A DNA stretch of 5,294 bases from Singulisphaera sp. GP187 (GTDB lineage Bacteria > Pseudomonadota > Gammaproteobacteria > Burkholderiales > Burkholderiaceae_C), in assembly GCA_943327965.2 (NCBI GenBank), contig CALPYQ020000151.1, positions 1 through 5,294 of the forward strand. Reading direction: 5' to 3'. The number at the start of each line of letters is the position of its first letter. Position 1 is the stretch's first letter. The translations under genes were made by a program, and so were the position numbers. The notes under the pieces were generated by a model. The model made no database searches. It was not told the DNA's origin and saw only the letters and a program-made list of their open reading frames with translations. This document shows positions 1 through 5,294 of the stretch, piece by piece.

Positions 1-111
1 GCTGAAATGACCCGGCTTCAAGCGCTGATTGCCAATCCTGATCAACACCGCGAGCACTTGCTCAAAAGTTCAATGATCTCGGGCTTGGCGAGGGCTGCGG
101 CTGTGACTTAA
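1..111 (+). CDS. 3' end of an unrecognised gene (C-terminal 36 residues)
   Basis: Reading frame 1 is open from the left edge to a TAA at 109-111 and encodes a 36-residue C-terminal tail. It is mostly helical in character: LQALIANPDQHREHLLKSS, then a small hydrophobic run MISGLARAAAV. The start lies outside the window. The codon use resembles the genes that follow, and the stop is only 10 bp before the next start, so it is probably the upstream member of the same operon. The tail is too short and lacks a diagnostic motif, so I do not assign a family. By context it may be another enzyme of the same catabolic operon, but that is inference only. Confidence 0.6.
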   Translation, partial: AEMTRLQALIANPDQHREHLLKSSMISGLARAAAVT

Positions 112-121
112 TCGAGCGAGT

Positions 122-871
122 ATGACAAGCCCTACAAACCCATCACTGACGTCTCCCTTGGATTACGCACGGCTAGGTCGTTTGGGAATTGGGACGCCTC
201 AGGCCAATCCTACCGTTGAGGCAGAAATTCGGCGGCTCTTGCCCTTTGAAGTCGATACCGTCACGCTCAGGCTCACTTCTGATAGCGCTGACGCAGCCAC
301 AAGACTCAAATCCTATTTGGTCAATTTACCGCAACACGCCAAACAGTTTGCGGGCATGCCAATCGATGTATTTTTGTTTGCTTGTACAGCCACCAGCTAC
401 TTGCTTGAGACCCCCTTGCAATCTAAAGCCATTGCAGAAGCTGAATCTGTTTTGGGCGCGCCGGTTATTACGGCGCCCGATGCTTTGGTGTCTGAACTCA
501 ATGCTTTGGGTGCACAACGCATTGCCTTGGTCTCGCCATATCCTAGGGCCATCATGGAGGCTGCTGTTGCTTGGTGGACGGAGCAAGGCTTTCAGGTTGT
601 TAAGCAGGGTTGCATTGACATTCACTCCAACGACACCGTCAAAATTTATGGTTTGCAATCGGCTGATGCATGGCAATCTTTGCAAGCCCTTGACATTGGC
701 AATGCTGAAGCCCTTGTTCTGTCTGGAACTGGCATGCCAAGCTTGCCTCTGATTCAAAAGGCAACAGCGCATTTTGGTGTGCCTGTCATTTCTTCCAATA
801 TGGCATTGGCCAAACAGGGATTAAAGCGTTTGGGTTTGCAAATTGAATACCAGGATGGCCTGACGGGGTGA
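122..871 (+). CDS. Asp/Glu racemase-superfamily enzyme, maleate isomerase/arylmalonate decarboxylase-like
   Basis: This 249-residue protein has no signal peptide and is probably cytoplasmic. It has the usual full length for this family, whose members isomerise, racemise or decarboxylate small carboxylic acids using active-site cysteines. Landmarks in order: GIGTPQANPTVEAE (22-34, with the substrate-binding Asn at N29), FACTATSYL (86-94, catalytic Cys88), APVITAPDALVSELNALG (113-130), IALVSPYP (134-141), SND near N170, LSGTGMPSL (200-208) and VPVISSN (220-226). The second cysteine expected in maleate isomerases (SCT-type motif) is Gly202 here, so the enzyme has one canonical catalytic Cys. The other Cys, C164, is not in a family motif. 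The substrate is unknown. The ATG at 122 is chosen because it lies 10 bp after the upstream stop and the conserved N-terminal motif follows. Its ribosome site is weak (GAGCGAG, very close to the ATG), suggesting translational coupling. Family assignment is firm; the reaction is not. Confidence 0.88.
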   Translation: MTSPTNPSLTSPLDYARLGRLGIGTPQANPTVEAEIRRLLPFEVDTVTLRLTSDSADAATRLKSYLVNLPQHAKQFAGMPIDVFLFACTATSYLLETPLQSKAIAEAESVLGAPVITAPDALVSELNALGAQRIALVSPYPRAIMEAAVAWWTEQGFQVVKQGCIDIHSNDTVKIYGLQSADAWQSLQALDIGNAEALVLSGTGMPSLPLIQKATAHFGVPVISSNMALAKQGLKRLGLQIEYQDGLTG

Positions 872-873
872 GG
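867..873 (+). promoter_or_regulatory. Ribosome binding site of the Bug-type binding protein gene
   Basis: GGTGAGG overlaps the TGA stop of the racemase-family gene (869-871) and ends 8 nt before the ATG at 882. It is the clearest Shine-Dalgarno-like sequence in the window and supports both the start choice and coupled translation of the two genes. Confidence 0.6.
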
Positions 874-881
874 TTTTAAAC

Positions 882-1865
882 ATGAACTTTGAATTGAATC
901 GGCGCCGGTGGGGGCATCTGGCTTTGGGCCTCAGCATGAGTGGGTTGCTGCCTACTTCCCAAGCTCAAAACTATCCATCGCGTCCAATTAAACTGGTGGT
1001 TCCCTTTCCGCCGGGTGGTTCTACCGATGTGATCGCTAGGATGATGGCCCAAAAATTAGCCGAGGCACTCAAGGTCAATGTGGTGGTGGAAAACAAAGCG
1101 GGTGTCGGCTCCATTTTGGGGACTGATGCGGTGGCCAAGTCAGCGCCAGATGGACATACTTTGGTAGTCTCTGCCAATCCTGCCATTGCGCCCGGGCCCC
1201 TGATGCGGACCAACATGCCCTACGATGCATTTCGTGATTTCACGCACCTTGCTTTGTTGGGTACTTTTCCAAATGGCTTCGTTGTTCGTGCCGATCATCC
1301 TGCCAAAAGCATGGCCGAGTTTATTGCCACGGCCCGTGCTCGGCCAGGTGTTTTGAACTATGCCTCTGCTGGATTGGGCAGTTCAGGATTCCTGACGGGC
1401 GAGTTGTTAAAACAAGCAGCTGGTATCAACATGGTGCATGTACCCTACAAAGGATCGGGACCTGCCATTACAGATTTAATGGGGGGGCAACTTGATGGGA
1501 TGTTTGAGAGTTTGGTGACGGCTACAAATTATGTCAGGGGCGGCAAATTGCGATTGCTGTCGATCAGTGGTGAAGCCAGAAACAAAAACTTCCCAGAAGT
1601 GCCGGCACTGAACGAATTTGTGCCAGGGGTGGTGGGAGGCGCGTGGTTTGGAATTTCCGCACCCGCAAAACTGCCAACTCTCATCGCAAATCGATTGCAA
1701 ACCGAAATCCAAGCCATTGTGAATGCGCCTGAGATGCTCTTGCGTTTGACTGAAATGGGAATGACACCCATGCCCTTAACGGGTCAAGACTTTGTTAATT
1801 TTTTGCAAGCTGAAAATCGAAGGTGGGGTCCATTGATTCGAGCTGGCAAAATTTCTGTTGAGTGA
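882..1865 (+). CDS. TctC/Bug-family tripartite tricarboxylate transporter substrate-binding protein
   Basis: This 327-residue periplasmic solute receptor is of normal family length. An N-terminal signal peptide has RRR at 7-9, a hydrophobic stretch at 13-23 and a likely signal-peptidase cleavage after SQA (26-28); the arginines give it a weakly Tat-like look. The mature part starts in the family-typical way, YPSRPIKLVVPFPPGGSTD (31-49), which includes the ligand-contacting PGGSTD loop. It continues with NKAGVGSILGTDAVAKSAPDG (71-91), NYASAGLGSSG (159-169), VHVPYKGSGPAITDLMGGQLD (185-205), GGKLRLLSISGEARNKNFPEVPALNE (220-245) and WFGISAPAKLP (255-265). Bug proteins bind carboxylates or related small acids, and many have no membrane partner nearby; none is visible here. 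Its place directly after the racemase-family enzyme suggests that it delivers, or senses, that enzyme's substrate, which is inference. The ligand cannot be read from the sequence. A run of seven G lies at codons 200-202. Confidence 0.95.
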   Translation: MNFELNRRRWGHLALGLSMSGLLPTSQAQNYPSRPIKLVVPFPPGGSTDVIARMMAQKLAEALKVNVVVENKAGVGSILGTDAVAKSAPDGHTLVVSANPAIAPGPLMRTNMPYDAFRDFTHLALLGTFPNGFVVRADHPAKSMAEFIATARARPGVLNYASAGLGSSGFLTGELLKQAAGINMVHVPYKGSGPAITDLMGGQLDGMFESLVTATNYVRGGKLRLLSISGEARNKNFPEVPALNEFVPGVVGGAWFGISAPAKLPTLIANRLQTEIQAIVNAPEMLLRLTEMGMTPMPLTGQDFVNFLQAENRRWGPLIRAGKISVE

Positions 1866-1877
1866 ATCAATTCGCTT

Positions 1878-1901
1878 ACTGTCAAAATCAGACAGGACAG
1901 T
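1878..1901. repeat. Small inverted repeat in the 70-bp gap before the peptidase gene
   Basis: ACTGTC at 1878-1883 can pair with GACAGT at 1896-1901 (12-nt loop), or CTGTC with the nearer GACAG at 1891-1895 (7-nt loop), because GACAG occurs twice in tandem (GACAGGACAG). It has no T-run after it, so it is not a typical intrinsic terminator. It may be an operator or a weak hairpin that separates the upstream operon from the peptidase gene, or chance. The 1866-1935 gap holds nothing else I can name; I found no convincing -35/-10 pair in it. Confidence 0.3.
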
Positions 1902-1935
1902 TATCATCCACGCCATTGAGAAACTTTCATAACGC

Positions 1936-4152
1936 ATGATGAAAAAATCGACTGTAAAGGCCTTGTTGGCCGGGCTTTTGTGGATGTGCTGTTTGCAAAT
2001 TCAAGCGCAAACAACTGGTTTTCGATTTGCGGGTGTTGATGTGCCGCCCCCTATGCCTGCTCAAAATGTCCCAGATGTTCACTGGGGTGTGACTGTTGAC
2101 GATCCCTATCGGTTTTTAGAACAAGTTAAAGATCCTGCGGTTATGAGTTGGATGAAAGGGCAGGCGGAAGCCACAGACAGCATCCTGAAGCGCATTCCCG
2201 GGCGGTCTACTATCGTGGCGGCACTCAAAGAAAAAGAATCTGTTGGCGGGACGGTCATTTCATCTATCTATAGAACCAAGAACAATCGTTGGTTTTATTT
2301 GAAGCGCAGTCAAGGTCAATCGCAGGCCAAACTGGTTTGGCGAGATGGCGTCAATGGTGAAGAAAAACTGCTGGTCGATCCCGAGCAAATTTCTAAAGAA
2401 ATGGGCAAACCTCACGCCGTACAAAGTTTCCATCCCTCACCCGATGGCAAGTTGTTGGCCTACGGCATGCATGCCTCCGGTGCAGAAATTGGCAACATGT
2501 ACGTGATCGATGTGGCATCGGGTCAGGCTGTATTGCCTCCCATCGATCGTGTCCGATTTGCAGCAGTCAGTTGGCGGCAAGATGGTCAGGCCTTGTTCTT
2601 TTCACGCCTCAGGCCAGGTTTTGAAACCATGCGATCGACAGAGCGGTTTGCCGACACGGGTCGATACTATTTGGACCTCAAGGCGCCTAACCCCGATCAA
2701 TTGATTTTCAGTGGCTCAAAGTACCCTGAACTCAAGTTGCCAAACTTTGCCACTGGCTATGTTCAAGAAATTCCAGGGACCGATTTGGCGGGCATGGTTG
2801 TCAACTTTGGTGTCGATCGCCGCTTGGCCATGTACGTGGCCAAATTAGACCAAGTGTTGGCGGGCCAGGCAAAGTGGCAAGAGGTCTTCAATCAATTGGC
2901 CGATGTCCGTGAAGTTGATATGGGACACGGGCATGTGTATTTGCGCAGTGCGTTAAATGCACCTCGTTTCAAGGTATTGAAACTTAAATTGTCTGAGCTT
3001 GATATTCAAAAAGCGGAGTTGGTCTTGCCAGAATCTGAAGGTGTCCTAAGGGCGATTTCAGTTGCGCAAGATGCGCTTTATGTGACGCGCAGAGAAGGCG
3101 TCAATACCTCTTTGTTGCGTTTGCCAATTGCGGGCAAAGGCGCATTTGAAAAAATTGCATTGCCATTAGAAGGCAATGTGACTGTTTCAGGCAGTGTCGA
3201 TCATCAAGATTTGGTTGTGGCCGTTAGCAGCTGGACGCAAGCTTTGCGGCGCTTTGTTTTCACGCCTGCCAAAGCACAATTTACCCGACTTAACTTGGCA
3301 CCGCCGGTTGAGCCTGTTCAACGCGCAGAAGTGATTGCCAAAGAAGTGATGGTGACCAGCCATGATGGTGTCAAAGTACCTGTGTCGATCATCATGCGAA
3401 AAGATGCCGTCTTGAACGGTCAAAACCCAACCATTCTTTATGGCTACGGTGCCTATGGCACGACAGAGGAGCCTTCGCGCAGCAACAATGTGATGACCTG
3501 GGTGGAGCGGGGCGGTATTTATGCATTTGCTCACGTGAGGGGCGGCGGTGCATTGGGAAGCCAGTGGCATGAAGCAGGTCAAAAAACCACCAAATTCAAC
3601 ACTTGGAAAGATGGCATTGCCGCCGCTGAATGGCTAATCGCAAATGGCTATACAAAGGCTTCCAAGTTGGGTATTTACGGCGGCAGTGCAGGTGGAATTT
3701 TTGTGGGCAGAGCCATGACAGAAAGACCCGACTTGTTTGCGGCGGCCGTGCCTTCTGTGCCAGTCTTGGACATGGTGAGATCTGAACAAAGGGCCAATGG
3801 GGTGGCCAATGTACCCGAATATGGCACTGTGAAAGTAGAAGCAGAATTTCATGCGCTCCTTAGAAACAGTTCATACCACGCCATTCAAAATGACAAACGC
3901 TATCCTGCCACCATGCTGATGCATGGCGTTAACGATTCGCGTGTTGACGTCTGGCAGAGTTTGAAATATGCATCGCGCTTAGCTGATGCACAAAAAGGTC
4001 AGCAAGCCGTTTTGCTGCGATTGGATTACGAAGCGGGCCATGGCGCAGGGTCGGGTGCAGATCAAGCCAACCAAAGAACGGCAGATTTACAAGCCTTTAT
4101 GCTTTGGCAAATGGGTGTGCCAGAATTCCAGCCTCAATCCCAGCCTCAATAA
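1936..4152 (+). CDS. Exported prolyl oligopeptidase family (S9) serine peptidase
   Basis: This 738-residue protein is full length for the prolyl oligopeptidase family, which cleaves short peptides. A signal peptide (KK at 3-4, hydrophobic 8-20, probable cleavage after IQA at 22-24) predicts a periplasmic or secreted enzyme, whereas most characterised family members are cytosolic. The N-terminal S9A hallmark VDDPYRFLEQ is at 54-63. A beta-propeller follows, about 90-455, and the alpha/beta-hydrolase domain runs from about 465. Active-site residues visible: oxyanion Tyr504 in LYGYG (501-505), nucleophile Ser584 in GGSAGG (582-587), Asp667 in NDSRV (666-670), His702 in EAGHGAGSG (699-707), and the substrate-binding Arg669. 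The usual GGSNGG has Ala585 instead of Asn. Position 625, matching the S1 Trp of porcine POP, is Asn, so proline specificity is doubtful. Two adjacent ATGs (1936, 1939) could start it; the ribosome site is weak. The gene lies 70 bp after the binding-protein gene and may have its own transcription. Confidence 0.95.
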   Translation: MMKKSTVKALLAGLLWMCCLQIQAQTTGFRFAGVDVPPPMPAQNVPDVHWGVTVDDPYRFLEQVKDPAVMSWMKGQAEATDSILKRIPGRSTIVAALKEKESVGGTVISSIYRTKNNRWFYLKRSQGQSQAKLVWRDGVNGEEKLLVDPEQISKEMGKPHAVQSFHPSPDGKLLAYGMHASGAEIGNMYVIDVASGQAVLPPIDRVRFAAVSWRQDGQALFFSRLRPGFETMRSTERFADTGRYYLDLKAPNPDQLIFSGSKYPELKLPNFATGYVQEIPGTDLAGMVVNFGVDRRLAMYVAKLDQVLAGQAKWQEVFNQLADVREVDMGHGHVYLRSALNAPRFKVLKLKLSELDIQKAELVLPESEGVLRAISVAQDALYVTRREGVNTSLLRLPIAGKGAFEKIALPLEGNVTVSGSVDHQDLVVAVSSWTQALRRFVFTPAKAQFTRLNLAPPVEPVQRAEVIAKEVMVTSHDGVKVPVSIIMRKDAVLNGQNPTILYGYGAYGTTEEPSRSNNVMTWVERGGIYAFAHVRGGGALGSQWHEAGQKTTKFNTWKDGIAAAEWLIANGYTKASKLGIYGGSAGGIFVGRAMTERPDLFAAAVPSVPVLDMVRSEQRANGVANVPEYGTVKVEAEFHALLRNSSYHAIQNDKRYPATMLMHGVNDSRVDVWQSLKYASRLADAQKGQQAVLLRLDYEAGHGAGSGADQANQRTADLQAFMLWQMGVPEFQPQSQPQ
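4127..4150 (+). repeat. 12-bp tandem duplication at the 3' end of the peptidase gene
   Basis: Two adjacent 12-bp copies, 4127-4138 and 4139-4150, differ only in the first base and share CCAGCCTCAAT. They encode the Gln/Pro tail FQPQSQPQ just before the TAA. The pattern fits replication slippage that lengthened a tolerant C-terminal tail by four residues. Confidence 0.75.
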
Positions 4153-4184
4153 TGGGTATCTTGAAACTTGTGATGGATCTATGA
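4152..4184 (+). other. 10-codon mini-ORF bridging the peptidase and lipoprotein genes
   Basis: ATG at 4152-4154 shares its A with the peptidase stop (TAATG). It opens a 10-codon frame (MGILKLVMDL) that ends in TGA at 4182-4184, overlapping the lipoprotein start as ATGA. Both overlaps are of the type used for translational coupling by re-initiating ribosomes, so it may relay ribosomes between the genes. No independent evidence shows that it is translated; it could be chance. Confidence 0.25.
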
Positions 4185-4558
4185 GTTTTTTGTTGCGTTG
4201 TGCTTTGGTGTTATTGACCTGCAGTTTGGTGGCCTGTGCCAGCAACACACGCACCATGGCGGACAGCATTAATCCACAAACTCAGAACTTCAAGGAACCT
4301 GCGTGTCAGCGGTCGTTTCAATTGGCTGAAATGCACGACGACATTAAGTTATCGCGAACCATTGCAACGCCCACCTTGCTGGTTTTGTCTGGGGGTTCTT
4401 TGTTTTTTCCATTGCTGGGAATCAACATGGGTTTAGATGCACTTGATCACCTTGATGCATCGCATGTCTCAAGAGTTTGCGGTGGCTTTGCCACGCCCTC
4501 CGAAAATATTTTAGAAAAAGTATTGCTGGGTGCAGGATTTGGTGTCCTCAAAAAATAA
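4181..4558 (+). CDS. Small lipoprotein of unknown function
   Basis: The protein is 125 residues and I do not recognise a family. The N-terminus is a classic lipoprotein signal: MSFLLR, hydrophobic 7-17, and lipobox L-V-A-C (16-19) with Cys19 as the predicted lipidated residue. Ser at +2 favours outer-membrane sorting by the usual Lol rule. After a polar stretch (20-60, with Cys42) comes a hydrophobic, glycine-containing segment at about 63-88 that could be membrane-associated or a buried hairpin, then Cys100 and a Gly-rich C-terminal part ending GFGVLKK. Cys42 and Cys100 could form a disulphide. The ATG at 4181 is chosen although the frame is open upstream to 3986, because the upstream part lies inside the peptidase gene and the lipoprotein signal begins exactly at this Met. 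The ribosome site is poor (GATGGA, 3 nt from the ATG). It lies 28 bp after the peptidase stop, likely co-transcribed, and both products are exported. Confidence 0.75.
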   Translation: MSFLLRCALVLLTCSLVACASNTRTMADSINPQTQNFKEPACQRSFQLAEMHDDIKLSRTIATPTLLVLSGGSLFFPLLGINMGLDALDHLDASHVSRVCGGFATPSENILEKVLLGAGFGVLKK

Positions 4559-5294
4559 TCAAGCTCGAATCACTTTCAGCGCACTTGGCAGAACTTGAAT
4601 TTTGAGTTGATTGGCGTTTCCCAGACTTTCGCCATCTGCAGCAATGGGCATGGTTTGCGTGCTGCTAATTTCTGCAAACGAAAAGGCTTCGGTTTTGATC
4701 CTAGCGTGGCTCAGGTGAAGCCCCATCAACAAACGCGGCAGCATCAACAAAGTTTGAAAGCGATTGAATTGCCCGGCCATTAAAAGATTGAGCTGGCCGT
4801 CATCAATCGTGGCATGCGGAACGGCCGGCATGCCACCCCCGTAGCTGGGCGTATTGAGTGTGGAGCCAAGGAGGGTGGTGCCCTGATGTGCCATGACGCC
4901 ATCGACCGATATGCGCATGTCCCAATTGCGCAAATGAGCAAGTTCCCGAAAAGTGGCCAGAAGGTATCGTGGCAATCCTCTTAGAAATTTTGGACCTGCC
5001 AAAGCCCGATTGCCAACTGATGCGTCAAATCCAACTGCCAAGCTGGAATGAAAGAAATGGGTTTGCCCTGCAGCCAATTCAACTTGTACAAGGTCGATAG
5101 CCTGAGATTTGCCAGACAGAGCAAACTGCAAAGCCGCTTGCCACGTCATGCCGTGAAGACCCCAAGCACGGGCGCAATCGTTGCCACTGCCGTAGGGCAC
5201 CAAGCCAATTTCAAAAGCCGAATGCATCAAGCCCGGTAGCATTTGATTCAGGGTACCGTCACCACCCACAATGACAACGCGAGTGTTGGGCGCC
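4559..5294 (-). CDS. Diacylglycerol/sphingosine kinase-like lipid kinase (YegS/DgkB type), N-terminus outside window
   Basis: The minus frame is open from the right edge to a TGA at 4559-4561. The visible 244 residues are the C-terminal four fifths of an enzyme usually near 300 residues. The GTG at 5269 is not the start, since the family's core beta strand VVIV precedes it in frame. Motifs, numbered from the first visible residue: nucleotide-binding GGDGTLNQ (10-17), VPYGSGNDCAR (32-42, usually PlGTGNDfAR), VGFDASV (87-93), SYGGGMPAVPHATIDDGQLN (150-169) and ADGE (219-222, with the Glu expected as general base). These define the DAG-kinase catalytic domain and its C-terminal lipid-binding lobe. 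Such enzymes phosphorylate a lipid hydroxyl at the inner membrane face using ATP; the substrate here is unknown. There is no signal peptide or membrane segment in the visible part. It converges on the lipoprotein gene with no intergenic base and no terminator visible. Confidence 0.93.
   Translation of the reverse strand, partial: APNTRVVIVGGDGTLNQMLPGLMHSAFEIGLVPYGSGNDCARAWGLHGMTWQAALQFALSGKSQAIDLVQVELAAGQTHFFHSSLAVGFDASVGNRALAGPKFLRGLPRYLLATFRELAHLRNWDMRISVDGVMAHQGTTLLGSTLNTPSYGGGMPAVPHATIDDGQLNLLMAGQFNRFQTLLMLPRLLMGLHLSHARIKTEAFSFAEISSTQTMPIAADGESLGNANQLKIQVLPSALKVIRA

Noticed and set aside
454..478. GC-rich inverted repeat (GGGCGC ... GCGCCC) as a possible terminator or regulatory hairpin
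   Set aside because: It sits inside conserved coding sequence of the racemase-family gene, has no T-run, and is explained by Gly/Ala/Pro codons.
1190..1197. Palindrome GCCCGGGC as a possible operator
   Set aside because: It is an isolated 8-bp palindrome within the binding-protein coding region, expected by chance in such codon use.
1858..1888. Promoter for the peptidase gene (TTGAGT with CAAAAT)
   Set aside because: The spacing is 19 bp and the -10 match is poor, so I could not support a promoter call here.
1949..1998. The S9 peptidase as a lipoprotein, because of the Cys pair at residues 18-19
   Set aside because: The residues before the Cys pair (L-W-M) do not fit a lipobox, while a signal peptidase I site after residue 24 does.
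3986..4180. An open frame extending the lipoprotein gene 65 codons upstream
   Set aside because: It lies wholly or nearly so inside the peptidase coding region in another frame, shows no protein-like pattern, and would bury the lipoprotein signal peptide in mid-protein.
5267..5269. GTG as the start of the lipid kinase
   Set aside because: The frame stays open to the window edge and encodes VVIV, the beta strand expected just before GGDGT, so the real start is outside the window.

Overview
The window looks like chromosomal DNA of a betaproteobacterium of the order Burkholderiales, plausibly a Comamonadaceae-type freshwater or soil organism with a moderate GC content of roughly half. This is inferred from the TctC/Bug-family periplasmic binding protein next to an Asp/Glu-racemase-superfamily enzyme (a pairing typical of that group), the codon use, and the protein style. 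The genus cannot be fixed from the sequence alone.

Layout, left to right. (1) Positions 1-1865 hold the 3' part of a plus-strand operon: the last 36 codons of an unrecognised gene, a maleate isomerase/arylmalonate decarboxylase-like enzyme, and a TctC/Bug solute-binding protein with a signal peptide. Each junction is 10 bp, so the three are probably co-transcribed. The likely theme is capture and conversion of a small carboxylic acid. (2) After a 70-bp gap with a small inverted repeat comes a 738-residue exported prolyl-oligopeptidase-family (S9) serine peptidase with an intact catalytic triad but a changed S1 pocket. (3) It is followed, through a 10-codon mini-ORF that overlaps both neighbours, by a small unrecognised lipoprotein. 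(4) On the minus strand, converging on the lipoprotein gene with no base between the two stop codons, lies the C-terminal 244 residues of a diacylglycerol/sphingosine-kinase-like (YegS-type) lipid kinase, whose start is outside the window.

There is no RNA gene, CRISPR array, insertion sequence or attachment site that I can support, and no non-coding stretch longer than about 70 bp. I do not see a wholly new system. The points most worth checking are the single-cysteine active site of the racemase-family enzyme, the loss of the proline-stacking Trp in the S9 peptidase, and the compact start/stop arrangement around the lipoprotein gene.
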